Positions 51,748 to 62,694 are shown, numbered from the stretch's first letter. The stretch: 64,000 bases of DNA from Desulfofustis glycolicus DSM 9705 (GCF_900130015.1 NZ_FQXS01000017.1:46770-110769); one strand, 5' to 3'. Notes: generated from the letters alone by a model not told the origin. Made by a program: numbers and translations.

Positions 51748-52443
51748 CTATGGAATCCTCATGAGCAGCAGAATGATAATCCCCACTTCATAGAGAAAGT
51801 AGAGCGGCCCTCCCATCAGCATCATATTGACGATATCCGGAGTCGGGGTCAGCAAGGCAGCCAGGATGGCCATCAGCAATATCGCGTAACGGCGGTTCTT
51901 GGCGAAGAAGCGACGGGTAACCAAGCCGATCCGGGCGGTAAACACCATCAGTACCGGCAACTCAAAAACAACGCCGAACACGAGGATGAAGACGGTGACA
52001 AAATTGACGAACCGGCCGATAGAGATGACCGGTTTGAGTTCCTCGGAGCCGAAACCGAGAAGAAAATTAATGCCAAACGGCAACGTGACGAAATAGCAGA
52101 AAACCGTTCCGGCATAAAACAACAGGCAGGTAAAAAAACTGAACAACAGCAACTGGCCGCGAGTCACCTTGAAGGGTTTACCGATCGCCCGCAGAAAAAT
52201 AGTAATGATCCATGGCATCAAGATATAGAGGGCGCCGAACAGGGCCAGCTTGACATGGGCGAGAAACGGTCCGGGCACGCTGAAAAAATAAAGCTTTTCG
52301 GCAAGATGAGACTGGACGAGTTCAAGGAGTCGGGGTGTGAGGAAAAAGACCAATGCGGTACCGCCGATAATGGTGAGAAACAGGCTGCGGATCGACTTCC
52401 GCACTTCATTGATGAACATGACCAGCGCCGGTGGTGATTGCAT
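51748..52443 (-). CDS. tatC: Twin-arginine translocase subunit TatC
   Basis: The 231-residue protein has six predicted membrane helices and TatC features: an N-terminal FINEVRKSIRSLF, FFSVPGPFLAHVKLALFGALYILMP, and a conserved loop with FELPVLMVF, then LTPTPDIVNMMLMGGPLYFLYE near the end. TatC recognises twin-arginine signals and exports folded, often cofactor-bearing proteins. No tatA or tatB was seen here. None of the predicted exported proteins in this window has a twin-arginine signal. Confidence 0.92.
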   Translation of the reverse strand: MQSPPALVMFINEVRKSIRSLFLTIIGGTALVFFLTPRLLELVQSHLAEKLYFFSVPGPFLAHVKLALFGALYILMPWIITIFLRAIGKPFKVTRGQLLLFSFFTCLLFYAGTVFCYFVTLPFGINFLLGFGSEELKPVISIGRFVNFVTVFILVFGVVFELPVLMVFTARIGLVTRRFFAKNRRYAILLMAILAALLTPTPDIVNMMLMGGPLYFLYEVGIIILLLMRIP

Positions 52444-54017
<1,574 letters not shown>

Positions 54018-54057
54018 CCGTCCCGGCAACCTGACACCCTGCCGACAGTGCCGGTGT

Positions 54058-54705
54058 TCAAAGCCTGATCCGCAGCTCGATCTCCTGGATCGTCTCGTTG
54101 ACCTTCAGGCTGTTGATATAACCGCAGACCACCCCGGCCAGCGACTCCTGAATAAACGGCTTCATGATCACCTTGCGGCCGTTGACCAGCAGTGCCGCTT
54201 TTTCCGGCCCCCGCCCATCGACCCGCAAAAACCGCTTTTCCAGAAACAGGGCTATTTCTTCCGCCTCGTCGAGACGAAATACATAGTCGGCAACGATTTC
54301 CAGATCGGTGGCGACGGCGATCACGCCGTGCACCTCACGCCGCAGCATCTGTTCCGGGTTGCGCACCACTTCGATCTTGGCAATCTGACGGGCCTGCTTG
54401 AACCCTTCAGCAATAACGATGTCGACATCGGGAAGATAGCGGTGCACCAGCGCGGTCAAGGGCAGATTGCACGGTCCTGCCGACAGTACCGTCTGGTCCG
54501 GCGCCACCAACATCACCGCATCCGCCCCTGCCTGGCGATGGCGATCGGTGTCGGTCCCCGGGGTATCGAAGACGATTCCCGATTCGCAGCTCGACTTGAC
54601 CACGCCGACCCGATAACCCAACTGTTTCAGAGAAAAGACGACATGGGCGGCAAGCGACGTCTTGCCGCTGTCATGCCAGCCGATAAATGAAACGATCGCT
54701 GTCAT
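54058..54705 (-). CDS. mobB: Molybdopterin-guanine dinucleotide biosynthesis protein MobB
   Basis: The 215-residue GTPase has the P-loop GWHDSGKTS at residues 9-17 and DTDRHRQAGADAVMLV plus VDIVIAEGFKQARQIAKIEVVR, as in MobB, which supports MobA in attaching GMP to molybdopterin. The C-terminal half has a further mixed domain (RGPEKAALLVNGRKVIMKPFIQESLAGVVCGYI) not found in the shortest MobB proteins. The start follows GGGAG. It supplies cofactor for the Mo enzyme at 28-29 kb or a distant formate dehydrogenase. Confidence 0.88.
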   Translation of the reverse strand: MTAIVSFIGWHDSGKTSLAAHVVFSLKQLGYRVGVVKSSCESGIVFDTPGTDTDRHRQAGADAVMLVAPDQTVLSAGPCNLPLTALVHRYLPDVDIVIAEGFKQARQIAKIEVVRNPEQMLRREVHGVIAVATDLEIVADYVFRLDEAEEIALFLEKRFLRVDGRGPEKAALLVNGRKVIMKPFIQESLAGVVCGYINSLKVNETIQEIELRIRL

Positions 54706-55031
54706 CGCTGCTCCCTTTTCGTTTTTTTATATGAAAACCGGCGGGGCTGGTTTTAACCTGTCCCCCGCTCACTTTCAAAAAATCGGTCTCCCGGATTACC
54801 CCCATCTGTCGAAGGCTGCATCGTATACCATAAACGAGCCGTCCCGAAAAACGCCATATCTTTCGACCGGCCGGATAAGGTAGCATCGAGGAAAATCAAT
54901 CCGTGTAATTCGGCTGGACAATTCGGGCAAAGCTGCTACATATAGCGGTGCCGGCACACTTCAACGATCTGTTGCCGCCGGAAACGTATCGCCGTTGAAC
55001 CTTTCTCAATCAGCTTCACCCATTGGACACG
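54706..55031. other. Divergent gap mobB-fdhD with one copy of the GGGGGACAGG repeat
   Basis: No gene is present in 326 bases. The minus strand has GTGAGCGGGGGACAGGT at 54772-54756, an exact match to 17 bases in the repeats upstream of purH, followed by TAAAA. The remaining sequence includes AT-rich stretches near 54720 that may hold the mobB promoter. Confidence 0.4.
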
Positions 55032-55799
55032 ATGACCACAGCCGCTTCGATCACCCAGCCGACCACGATCATTACTCCGGACAATCGCGTTGACGCACAG
55101 GAAGAGATCGCCATCGAGACCCCATACACCATCACCCTCAACGAGGTGACCATCGGCGCTTCGATGGTGCTGCCGGTCGGCCTGGCCGAATTCGGCGTCG
55201 GTTTTCTCTTTGGTCAGGGATATCTGCAGCGGCCGGAAGAAATCAAAGAGGTCCTCGTCTGTCCGGAAGGCAAAATCTCGGTCTATGCCGATGTCGAAAC
55301 CACCGAACCGAAAGAGGTAATCATCACCTCCGGCTGCGGCGGGACGGGGAAAATTCCGCGGGAGATGCTTGACGGCTTCATCGAACCACCGTTCGAGTAC
55401 ACCCTTTCTTTCAAAGATATCAAGGCGTTCATCCGCCAGGTACTACAGGCATCGCCGCTCGGTCCGCAAACGCACTGCGTCCACGGCTGCGGCCTCTGGG
55501 CCGACGGCCGATTGCAGGCTTTTTACGAGGATGTCGGTCGGCACAACGCGGTCGACAAAGTCCTCGGTGCCATTCTGCTCGGCATGGCCTCGCCGCGGGC
55601 CGCCGTTTACACCACCGGCCGATTGACCTCTGACATGGTCCTCAAGTGCGCCCGGATGCGCATTCCCATCGTCATGTCGCGTACGGCGCCGTCCTCGCTC
55701 GGTCTGGCCATCGCCGCCCGGGCCGGTATGACGCTGGCCGCGTATGCCCGGCCGGAACGCCTCAACGTCTTCCACGGCGCCCAGCGGATTGTCGACTGA
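55032..55799 (+). CDS. fdhD: Formate dehydrogenase accessory sulfurtransferase FdhD
   Basis: The 255-residue protein hands sulfur from IscS to the Mo-bisMGD cofactor of formate dehydrogenases, which is needed for their activity. The catalytic cysteine loop is SGCGGTG near residue 104; THCVHGCGLWADGRL, EDVGRHNAVDKVLG and GRLTSDMVLKCARMRIPIVMSRTAPSSLG are also conserved. The protein starts at ATG 55032, nine bases after a possible TTG. No formate dehydrogenase is in the window, but the divergent mobB gene fits. Confidence 0.95.
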   Translation: MTTAASITQPTTIITPDNRVDAQEEIAIETPYTITLNEVTIGASMVLPVGLAEFGVGFLFGQGYLQRPEEIKEVLVCPEGKISVYADVETTEPKEVIITSGCGGTGKIPREMLDGFIEPPFEYTLSFKDIKAFIRQVLQASPLGPQTHCVHGCGLWADGRLQAFYEDVGRHNAVDKVLGAILLGMASPRAAVYTTGRLTSDMVLKCARMRIPIVMSRTAPSSLGLAIAARAGMTLAAYARPERLNVFHGAQRIVD

Positions 55800-55804
55800 G
55801 ACGA

Positions 55805-56767
55805 TCAGCCCGGCGGCTCCGCGCCATGGGCTTCACAGCCCAGTTCGATCAAGCGCTCGAGCAGTGCACCGTAGCTGAAACCAGCCGCCCCGGCCGCCTG
55901 GGGCAGTAGGCTGGTCCGGGTCATACCGGGGATGGTGTTGGTTTCCAGCAAATAGATGGTATTGTCGGCAGCGACGATCATATCACTGCGGGAATAGCCG
56001 GCAAGCTGCAGGACCTGGTGAGCACGCACTCCGTACTGCTGAGCCGTTCGGGTCAGTTCATCATCGAGTTCGGCGGGACAGATCTCTCGCGAGGCCCCCG
56101 GCAGGTATTTGGCGTTATAGTCGAAATATTCATGTTCGGCGCCGGGAATGATCTCGATCACCGGCAACGCCACCGGATCCCTATTGCCAAGGACAGAAAC
56201 GGTGATTTCCCGACCGGCGATGTAGCCCTCAAGCATGACCCGATCATCGTTTAGCAGGGCCCGCTCGACCCCGGTCATCACCTGTTCCCGGCTCCGGGCG
56301 ATAGTCAGGCCGAGACTCGAGCCGTCACGTACCGGCTTGACGACCAGCGGCAACCCGAGTTCGGCGATGATCTCGTCGCAGCGGTTCTGGACCGGGCCAC
56401 CGACAACGATCCACGGGGCGACCGGCAGACCGGCCTGCCGGTAGAGCACCTTGGCCAGATTCTTGTCCATGGCCAGAGCGCTGCCGAGAATACCGGAACC
56501 CTGGTAAGGAATGCCAAGCAGGTCGAGCATCCCCTGGACCGATCCATCCTCACCGTATTGGCCATGCAGCAAAATAAAGGCGAAATCGATCTGGCCACAT
56601 TCCCGGGCCAGCTGCTCGAGGTCGGAGGCCGGATCATACCGCCTGATCGAAAACCTGCTCGCATCGAGTGCCTCCTCGAACACCCGAGCCCCACTCAGAG
56701 ACACCTCTCGCTCGCCCGACCGGCCTCCGGCGAGCAGTGCAACACACATCTTTTTCCGATCGGCCAC
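55805..56767 (-). CDS. ddl: D-alanine--D-alanine ligase
   Basis: ATP-grasp enzyme of about 320 residues that joins two D-alanines for peptidoglycan. Motifs: LLAGGRSGEREVSLSGARV, LHGQYGEDGSVQGMLDLLGIPYQGSGILGSALAMDK, VKPVRDGSSLGLTIARS, and YLLETNTIPGMTRTSLLPQAA, with the metal-binding Glu and Asn. GTG at 56767 is the likely start because AGAGGT lies six bases ahead; the first in-frame ATG would begin right at the beta strand. It converges with fdhD. Confidence 0.93.
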   Translation of the reverse strand: MADRKKMCVALLAGGRSGEREVSLSGARVFEEALDASRFSIRRYDPASDLEQLARECGQIDFAFILLHGQYGEDGSVQGMLDLLGIPYQGSGILGSALAMDKNLAKVLYRQAGLPVAPWIVVGGPVQNRCDEIIAELGLPLVVKPVRDGSSLGLTIARSREQVMTGVERALLNDDRVMLEGYIAGREITVSVLGNRDPVALPVIEIIPGAEHEYFDYNAKYLPGASREICPAELDDELTRTAQQYGVRAHQVLQLAGYSRSDMIVAADNTIYLLETNTIPGMTRTSLLPQAAGAAGFSYGALLERLIELGCEAHGAEPPG

Positions 56768-56923
56768 AACATCACCTCTGCTCAGGAATTTCTCAGATGA
56801 TCCGTCCACCACCACCCTGTTTGCGCTGGCAACACGATCGTATCTGGAGTATGGTTAGCCGCCACTACAGCGGCAGCAGTTACTGCCGCGAATCAACGAA
56901 ACCTTGTTTCACCCTAAAACGAA

Positions 56924-58324
56924 ATGACCATGTCCGCAATACCTTCCCCGGTCCTTGCCGAGATTTCCTCGATGGTCGGCGCAGACCAGCTGACCACCCG
57001 ACCGGAAGATCTGCACTGCTACAGCTACGACGGCACCGCCGCCCCGCATCTGCCGGCGGCAGTGGTCTTCCCAGAGAATGTTGAACAGGTCGGCAAGATC
57101 ATGCAGCTGGCCTCACGCTACGGTTTCCCCGTGGTCCCGCGGGGGGCCGGTTCCGGAATGACCGGCGGCGCCGTTGCCCTGCGCGGCGGCCTGATCATGG
57201 CCATGGCCCGGATGAGCAAGATCATAGAGGTGGACGAGGCCAACCAGATTGCCATCGTCGAGCCTGGCGTGGTTACCGGTGATCTGCAGCGTACCGTCCG
57301 GCGACATGGCCTGTTCTATCCGCCCGATCCGGCCAGCCTGAACTATTGCACCATAGGCGGCAACGCCGCCGAGTGTGCCGGCGGTCCGTCGGCAGTCAAG
57401 TACGGCGTCACCAAAGACTACATCATCGGTCTCGAGGTGGTTCTGGCCAGCGGCGACATCATCACCACCGGCGCCCGAACAGAAAAGAGTGTTACCGGGT
57501 ATGATCTGACCAGGTTGTTCGTCGGTTCAGAGGGCACCCTTGGGATCATCACCAAACTGGTGCTCCGTCTATTGCCGTTGCCCCCTTACAAAGAGACCTT
57601 CCTGCTCACCTCGACTTCGCTGAAACGGACCACCGAACTGGTTTCGGAAATACTCAACGCCCATATCAAACCATGCACCTTGGAATATCTCGATCGTTCG
57701 ACCATCAACGTGGTCGCCGATTTTCTCAGTAGTCCGCCGCCTGCCGGCACCGAGGCCCTGTTGATCGTCGAAATAGACGGTGAACAGCCGGTGGTTGCCG
57801 AACAGACGAGGCGCCTGCGCGAACTGCTCGCCGGCCAGAGTGAATTCACGCTGCGTCAGGCCGGCAACGACAAAGAGATAGAGGAGATCTGGCAGGCCCG
57901 CCGGGCCATTTCACCGTCGGTCCTGAAACTGCGCCCTAACAAGATCAGTGAAGACGTAGCGGTGCCGCGCTCCCGGATCCCCGAGCTGGTCGCCTTTATC
58001 GAACAGCTGTCCCGGGACCTGGATCTGATCATGCTCACCTTCGGTCACGCCGGTGACGGCAACATCCACGTCAACATCATGCTTGATCGCTCCGACCCCG
58101 ACCAGGCCGAACGCGGCAAACAGGCTAAGGCGGCACTGTTCCGGCAAGCGATTGCACTGGGCGGCACCTTGTCCGGCGAGCACGGCATCGGCTTTTCCAA
58201 GGCCCCGTATCTGCCGTATGAATTCAACGACGCGACCATCGCGCTGATGCAGCGGATCAAGGGGTTGTTCGACCCGAAAAACATTCTCAATCCAGGGAAA
58301 ATCTTTCCCCCACCGGAGATCTGA
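56924..58324 (+). CDS. FAD-linked glycolate/lactate oxidase (GlcD family)
   Basis: The 466-residue protein has the PCMH FAD-binding domain (PAAVVFPENVEQVGKIMQLASRYGFPVVPRGAGSGMTGGAVAL, YPPDPASLNYCTIGGNAAECAGGPSAVKYG, DLTRLFVGSEGTLGIITK) and the C-terminal FAD-oxidase domain ending GEHGIGFSKAPYLPYEFNDATIALMQRIKGLFDPKNILNPGKIFPP. This is the glycolate oxidase GlcD / D-lactate dehydrogenase branch. GlcE and GlcF are not next to it, so it may act alone or with a distant electron acceptor. Substrate is D-lactate, glycolate or similar. Confidence 0.88.
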   Translation: MTMSAIPSPVLAEISSMVGADQLTTRPEDLHCYSYDGTAAPHLPAAVVFPENVEQVGKIMQLASRYGFPVVPRGAGSGMTGGAVALRGGLIMAMARMSKIIEVDEANQIAIVEPGVVTGDLQRTVRRHGLFYPPDPASLNYCTIGGNAAECAGGPSAVKYGVTKDYIIGLEVVLASGDIITTGARTEKSVTGYDLTRLFVGSEGTLGIITKLVLRLLPLPPYKETFLLTSTSLKRTTELVSEILNAHIKPCTLEYLDRSTINVVADFLSSPPPAGTEALLIVEIDGEQPVVAEQTRRLRELLAGQSEFTLRQAGNDKEIEEIWQARRAISPSVLKLRPNKISEDVAVPRSRIPELVAFIEQLSRDLDLIMLTFGHAGDGNIHVNIMLDRSDPDQAERGKQAKAALFRQAIALGGTLSGEHGIGFSKAPYLPYEFNDATIALMQRIKGLFDPKNILNPGKIFPPPEI

Positions 58325-58358
58325 TCCGGGCGATCCGACAGAGATCCTGAAAAACAGT

Positions 58359-58387
58359 TTGACAGCGACGGCACATCGTTTTATATA
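58359..58387 (+). promoter_or_regulatory. Strong promoter of rpsU
   Basis: TTGACA (58359-58364), a 17-base spacer and TATATA (58382-58387) make an almost consensus sigma70 promoter. Transcription would begin near 58394 and leave a leader of about 120 bases before the rpsU ATG. Confidence 0.75.
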
Positions 58388-58399
58388 GAGAGATTGTCG

Positions 58400-58440
58400 C
58401 TGATAAAATGAGCCCACTCACCGGGCTTCATTCTTATCAG
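58400..58440 (+). promoter_or_regulatory. Structured leader hairpin of rpsU
   Basis: The predicted leader folds with CTGATAA (58400-58406) pairing TTATCAG (58434-58440) and an inner stem of AGCCC with GGGCT separated by a small loop. It lies about six bases from the predicted start of transcription. This position and stability fit a 5' mRNA stabiliser or an autoregulatory site; no known leader family was recognised. Confidence 0.5.
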
Positions 58441-58513
58441 GTGCGGAAACAAAATGACAGCGACCAACCGGTGATTTACCATCATCGTTCAGCAAACGCC
58501 CACGGAGATACAC

Positions 58514-58708
58514 ATGATAGAAGTCGATGTTCGAGGTGACCTCGAGTTTGCCATCAGGCAGTTGAAAAAAAAGCTTCAGATTGACGGCATCAAACGCGAA
58601 TTGAAACGCCGCGAGTATTATGAGAAGCCGAGCGTCAAAAAGCGACGCAAGCAGGCGGAAGCACGCCGCAAGCTGAGGAAGTTCAATCGCATGAGAAAAT
58701 CATTGTAG
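58514..58708 (+). CDS. rpsU: 30S ribosomal protein S21
   Basis: The 64-residue basic protein matches S21: MIEVDVRGDLEFAIRQLKKKLQIDGIKRELKRREYYEKPSVKKRRKQAEARRKLRKF. It binds near the 3' end of 16S rRNA and aids start-site recognition. The ATG has GGAG ahead. It has its own strong promoter and leader hairpin. A GC stem at 58727-58733 and 58745-58751 just after the stop may be an inefficient terminator ahead of the recombinase gene. Confidence 0.96.
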   Translation: MIEVDVRGDLEFAIRQLKKKLQIDGIKRELKRREYYEKPSVKKRRKQAEARRKLRKFNRMRKSL

Positions 58709-58784
58709 TCCGTTTTCGCTGTTACCGGCCCCGTGCAACGTGCCCGGGGCCCTTCCGGTTGGTCTTCATCGGTTCACCGCAATC

Positions 58785-59699
58785 ATGAAACAACCGACCC
58801 TCTCCGATCAGTCCGCTCCACTGCTGGAACTCTTCCTGCGTCACCTCACCGCCGAACGACGACTTGCCGACAACACCATTGTTGCATATCACAGCGATAT
58901 CAAAAGCTTTCTCGTTTTTGTCGAGCAACGTGGTCACCATCGGCTCGACGACGTCGCGCTCAATGACATCCATGCCTTCCTGCAGGCCTGCCGCAACCGG
59001 GCCATTGGTAATCGCAGCAACGCCCGCAGGGTTTCGACCCTGAACGGTTTTTTCAGCTATCTTGCCGCTCACCGGCATACCGCCAACAACCCTTTTGCCA
59101 CCGTCGACCTGCCGAAAAGCGGAACCTCCCTGCCCAAGGCCATGTCCCTGGCCGATGTCAACAAACTGCTCACCCCGCCGGCACAGACCAGCCCGCTGTA
59201 TCTACGTAACCACACAATGCTGCTGCTGCTCTACGCCACCGGCCTACGCGTCTCGGAACTGGTCGGCCTGGAGTTGAACAGCTGCAATATGAACGGCGGT
59301 TTTCTTCGCGTTCGCGGCAAAGGCAACAAGGAGCGGCTGGTGCCGTTCGGCAGACGCACCGCCGAAGCTCTCGCATCCTACCTCGATGACGTCCGCCCCC
59401 TGATCCTGAAAGGCCGCCGCAGCTCCGCATTGTTTGTCACCGGTCGAGCCCGGCCGATGAGCCGGGTACGGTTCTGGCAAATTATCGGGGAGATCGCCAG
59501 GTCAGCCGGTATTCATAAAACCATTTCGCCGCACATGCTGCGCCATTCGTTCGCCACCCACCTGCTGGCCAACGGCGCCGACCTCCGGGCCGTGCAGATG
59601 ATGCTCGGCCATGCCGATATTGCAACCACCCAGATCTACACCCAGATCGACCAGAACCGCCTGAAATCAGTCCATCGTTCCTTTCATCCGCGTGGCTGA
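58785..59699 (+). CDS. xerD: Xer-type tyrosine recombinase
   Basis: The 304-residue recombinase has the N-terminal SAM-like domain (LLELFLRHLTAERRLADNTIVAYHSDIKSFLVF) and a catalytic domain with the full set: Arg in GLRVSELVGLELNSC, Lys in RGKGNKERLVP, H-x-x-R in HMLRHSFATHLLANGADLRAVQ, His in LGHADIATTQIYT and the nucleophile Tyr in that same segment. The end RLKSVHRSFHPRG resembles XerD more than XerC. It resolves chromosome dimers at dif. No dif site was seen nearby. Assigning D or C is a judgement by the C-terminus only. Confidence 0.85.
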   Translation: MKQPTLSDQSAPLLELFLRHLTAERRLADNTIVAYHSDIKSFLVFVEQRGHHRLDDVALNDIHAFLQACRNRAIGNRSNARRVSTLNGFFSYLAAHRHTANNPFATVDLPKSGTSLPKAMSLADVNKLLTPPAQTSPLYLRNHTMLLLLYATGLRVSELVGLELNSCNMNGGFLRVRGKGNKERLVPFGRRTAEALASYLDDVRPLILKGRRSSALFVTGRARPMSRVRFWQIIGEIARSAGIHKTISPHMLRHSFATHLLANGADLRAVQMMLGHADIATTQIYTQIDQNRLKSVHRSFHPRG

Positions 59700-59851
59700 C
59701 GAGACGGGATTTGCTTTCGCCGTCCGCAGTCGCTATAGTATCGATTCATTTCAGGACTTTTTAGCAGATCAACCGGATCAGTTATACACGCGGTAAGTTC
59801 CGCCTACTCCCGAGTACTAACGTCGGCCGCGCCCGAACTGATCAACCATAG

Positions 59852-59990
59852 AGGAGCTTGAAAGATTCGGGATTTCGTTCAAAATCGAGGCGCGCAAGAA
59901 AGTTTTACCGCAGGCATGGATGATATTCCGAGGATAAAATTTGATTGCGCAACGATAAGATTGAACGAAATGACAATTTTTCAAGTTTCC
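59852..59990 (+). mobile_element. MITE-like element, copy 4
   Basis: A 139-base element in the same orientation as copy 2, with inverted ends AGGAGCTTGAAAGATT and the complement of GGAAACTTGAAAAATT. It is flanked by CCATAG direct repeats at 59846-59851 and 59991-59996, a clear 6-bp target duplication. It fills the 316-base gap between the recombinase gene and the DHH-CCA gene; no other feature was found in that gap. Confidence 0.85.
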
Positions 59991-60015
59991 CCATAGTCTG
60001 CCGGGATCAGCGTCC

Positions 60016-62694
60016 ATGCGCGTTATAACCACCCATACGAACACCGATTTCGACGGCATGGCCTCGATGATCGCCGCCCAGAAACTCTACCCGGATGGCG
60101 TGCTCGTCTTTCCCGGTTCCCAGGAAAAAGCGGTACGCGATTTCATCGCCCAGACCCTGCTCTATCGCTACCAATTCCTCAAAGCGAAGCAGATCGAGCC
60201 AAGCCGAGTCACTTCCCTGGTGGTCGTCGACACCCGGTCATCCCAGCGCCTTGGCTCACTCGATGCTTGTCTGCAAAACACCGATCTTGAGCTGATCGTT
60301 TTCGATCATCACCCAAAAGCAGACGGCGACCTGCTCGGAACCTCCGAGGTTATTCGTGATGTCGGCTCGACCATGACCCTGCTTGCCGAAATCCTGCAGC
60401 AACAGGGGATCGAAATCAGCAGCGAAGAGGCAACAATTTTCACGCTCGGGATCTATGAGGATACCGGTTCTTTGACCTACACGACCACCACTCCAGACGA
60501 TCTCCGGGCCGCCGCCTGGTTGCTGGAATGCGGGGCAAAGCTCGACGTTGTGACGCAATTCATCAGCCACGACCTGACCTCACATCAGATCGGCTATCTC
60601 AACGACTTGATGAAAAATGCCAAGCGGGTGACCGTTCAGGATTTGGAAATCGTTATTGCCACGCTGTCGTTACCCATCTACGTCGATGATTTCTCGTTGA
60701 TCGTGCAGCGGCTGGTAAATATGGAGAACCTCGATGTGCTCTTTGCCATCGTGGCGATGGCCGGTCGTACTTACCTGATCGGCCGGAGCCGCATCCCCGA
60801 CGTCAACGTCGGGGCGATCGCCCGCGATTTCGGCGGCGGCGGACATGCGTCGGCGTCATCCGCGACCCTAGCGGATATCGGGCCGATCGAGGCCTATGAT
60901 CAACTGATCCGCAGTCTGCAACGCCACGTTCGACCACAGGCCATCGCCCGGGAGATGATGACCTCACCGGCCATCTCCGTCGTCGATGATGCCACCCTCT
61001 ACGAGGCCCAGGCGTTGATGACCCGTTACAATATCAACGCGATGCCGGTCGTTCCCCGCCGTTCGGCTCGGCAGGAAGGTAGCGAGCCGATTATCTGCGG
61101 CATCATCTCCCGGCAAATGGTCGAGCGGGCGGTCAGTCACGAACTGGGCAACCAGCCGGTCCAGGATTATATGGCCAGCGATATCGAAGTACTGTCGCTC
61201 AATGCGACGCTGGCGGACATCCAGGAGATCATCATCGAACATCGGCAGCGGCTCATTCCGATCGTCCATGACCGGGACATCAAAGGCATCATTACCAGGA
61301 CCGATCTGCTCAACCGCCTCGTCAACGAACCGGCCAATCTGCCGAAAAACCTGCTCCATGAAGCGGAACACCCATCGCTTGAGCGCAGCAGAAACCTGAG
61401 CCACCTGATGTCCGGCTGTTTGAGCAGCCCGATCGTTGAACTGTTGCAAACCATCGGCACTATCGCCGACCAGTTCCTGTTCAACGCCTTTGTCGTCGGC
61501 GGCTTTGTCCGGGATCTGCTGCTGCGCAAAGCGAACATCGATCTTGATATCGTCGTTGAGGGTGACGGTATCGCCTTTGCCAGAAAGCTCGGCCAGCACC
61601 TTGGCGGCCGTGTCAGGGAACATGAACGGTTCGGCACCGCCACCATCATCCTGCCGCAGGACCTGAAAATCGATATCGCCACCGCCCGCCTGGAATATTA
61701 CGAATACCCGGCGGCACTGCCGACCGTTGAGCTGTCCTCGATCAAACTCGACCTGTATCGTCGCGATTTCACTATCAACGCGATGGCCATTCAGCTCAAC
61801 CCGGAACATTTCGGCCGTCTCGTCGATTTCTTCAACAGCCAGAACGACCTGAAACAGATGGCCATCAAGGTGCTCCACAACCTCAGCTTCGTCGATGACC
61901 CTACCCGGATCTTCCGTGCGGTACGCTTTGAAAAACGGATGGACTTTACCATCGCCAGACACACCGAGCGATTGATCCGTAACGCGGTGAAGATGAACCT
62001 CTTCGGCAAAGCCGACGATCCGCGCTTTTTTACCGAACTCAAACTATTGCTCAATGAAGAAAATGCCTCACCGGCGCTGGAACGGCTGGCCGAACTCGGA
62101 CTGTTTCCGTTTCTCTGGCCGGACCTCAAACCGCATCTGTCCATCGATCGGCGCTTTCGCCATTGCCTGGTCCAGACCCAACGTTCAATCGCCTGGTTCA
62201 AGCTGCTCTATCTCACCGACCGATATGAACCCTGGATCATCTACCTGCTGACCATCATGAGCCGGTCGTCAATGACCGTACTGGCCAATTTCTGCGACCG
62301 TTTCCAACTGCCCCAGCGAAACCGGACCATGCTGCTGAGCGAAAAACAACTGGCCGACAATGCCAGCCATCACTTGTCAGCCCGCAGCGAACTGAAAAAC
62401 AGTGATATTTTCGTCGCCTTCAGGGAATTGCATATCGAGGGGCTGCTCTATCTGATGGCGGTGGCACGGAAAACCGAGGTTAAAAAAGCCGTCTCCGCCT
62501 ACGTGACAACACTACGCCACCAGGCACCGCTGCTCAATGGCGACGATCTCAAGCAACTCGGTTACCGGCCCGGACCACCCTTCAAAAAAATGCTCGAAGC
62601 GCTCCTGCTGGCCCGACTCGACGGTCTGACCAGTACCCGCGACGATGAAATCGCCTTTCTCAACGATTATTTTCCGCTCAGCGACGGGCACTAA
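60016..62694 (+). CDS. DHH-phosphoesterase / CBS / tRNA nucleotidyltransferase fusion
   Basis: The 892-residue protein has three parts. Residues 1-300 form a DHH/DHHA1 phosphoesterase (TNTDFDGMAS, VVVDTRSS, FDHHPKADGD, and the DHHA1 GGGGHASASS). Residues 310-430 hold two CBS domains (AREMMTSPAISVVDDATLYEAQALM and VQDYMASDIEVLSLNATLADIQEIIIEHRQRLIPIV). The last 430 residues are a class II tRNA nucleotidyltransferase: GGFVRDLLLRKANIDLDIVVEGDG, GRVREHERFGTATI, ARLEYYEYPAALPTVE, RRDFTINAMAI and RIFRAVRFEKRM. Such fusions serve as A- or CC-adding enzymes in Geobacter and relatives. The tRNA-Phe in this window encodes CCA itself, so the enzyme may mainly repair ends. Confidence 0.9.
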   Translation: MRVITTHTNTDFDGMASMIAAQKLYPDGVLVFPGSQEKAVRDFIAQTLLYRYQFLKAKQIEPSRVTSLVVVDTRSSQRLGSLDACLQNTDLELIVFDHHPKADGDLLGTSEVIRDVGSTMTLLAEILQQQGIEISSEEATIFTLGIYEDTGSLTYTTTTPDDLRAAAWLLECGAKLDVVTQFISHDLTSHQIGYLNDLMKNAKRVTVQDLEIVIATLSLPIYVDDFSLIVQRLVNMENLDVLFAIVAMAGRTYLIGRSRIPDVNVGAIARDFGGGGHASASSATLADIGPIEAYDQLIRSLQRHVRPQAIAREMMTSPAISVVDDATLYEAQALMTRYNINAMPVVPRRSARQEGSEPIICGIISRQMVERAVSHELGNQPVQDYMASDIEVLSLNATLADIQEIIIEHRQRLIPIVHDRDIKGIITRTDLLNRLVNEPANLPKNLLHEAEHPSLERSRNLSHLMSGCLSSPIVELLQTIGTIADQFLFNAFVVGGFVRDLLLRKANIDLDIVVEGDGIAFARKLGQHLGGRVREHERFGTATIILPQDLKIDIATARLEYYEYPAALPTVELSSIKLDLYRRDFTINAMAIQLNPEHFGRLVDFFNSQNDLKQMAIKVLHNLSFVDDPTRIFRAVRFEKRMDFTIARHTERLIRNAVKMNLFGKADDPRFFTELKLLLNEENASPALERLAELGLFPFLWPDLKPHLSIDRRFRHCLVQTQRSIAWFKLLYLTDRYEPWIIYLLTIMSRSSMTVLANFCDRFQLPQRNRTMLLSEKQLADNASHHLSARSELKNSDIFVAFRELHIEGLLYLMAVARKTEVKKAVSAYVTTLRHQAPLLNGDDLKQLGYRPGPPFKKMLEALLLARLDGLTSTRDDEIAFLNDYFPLSDGH

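Noticed and set aside
54721..54760. AT-rich stretch ahead of mobB as a strong promoter
   Set aside because: No pair of hexamers with proper spacing could be made out.
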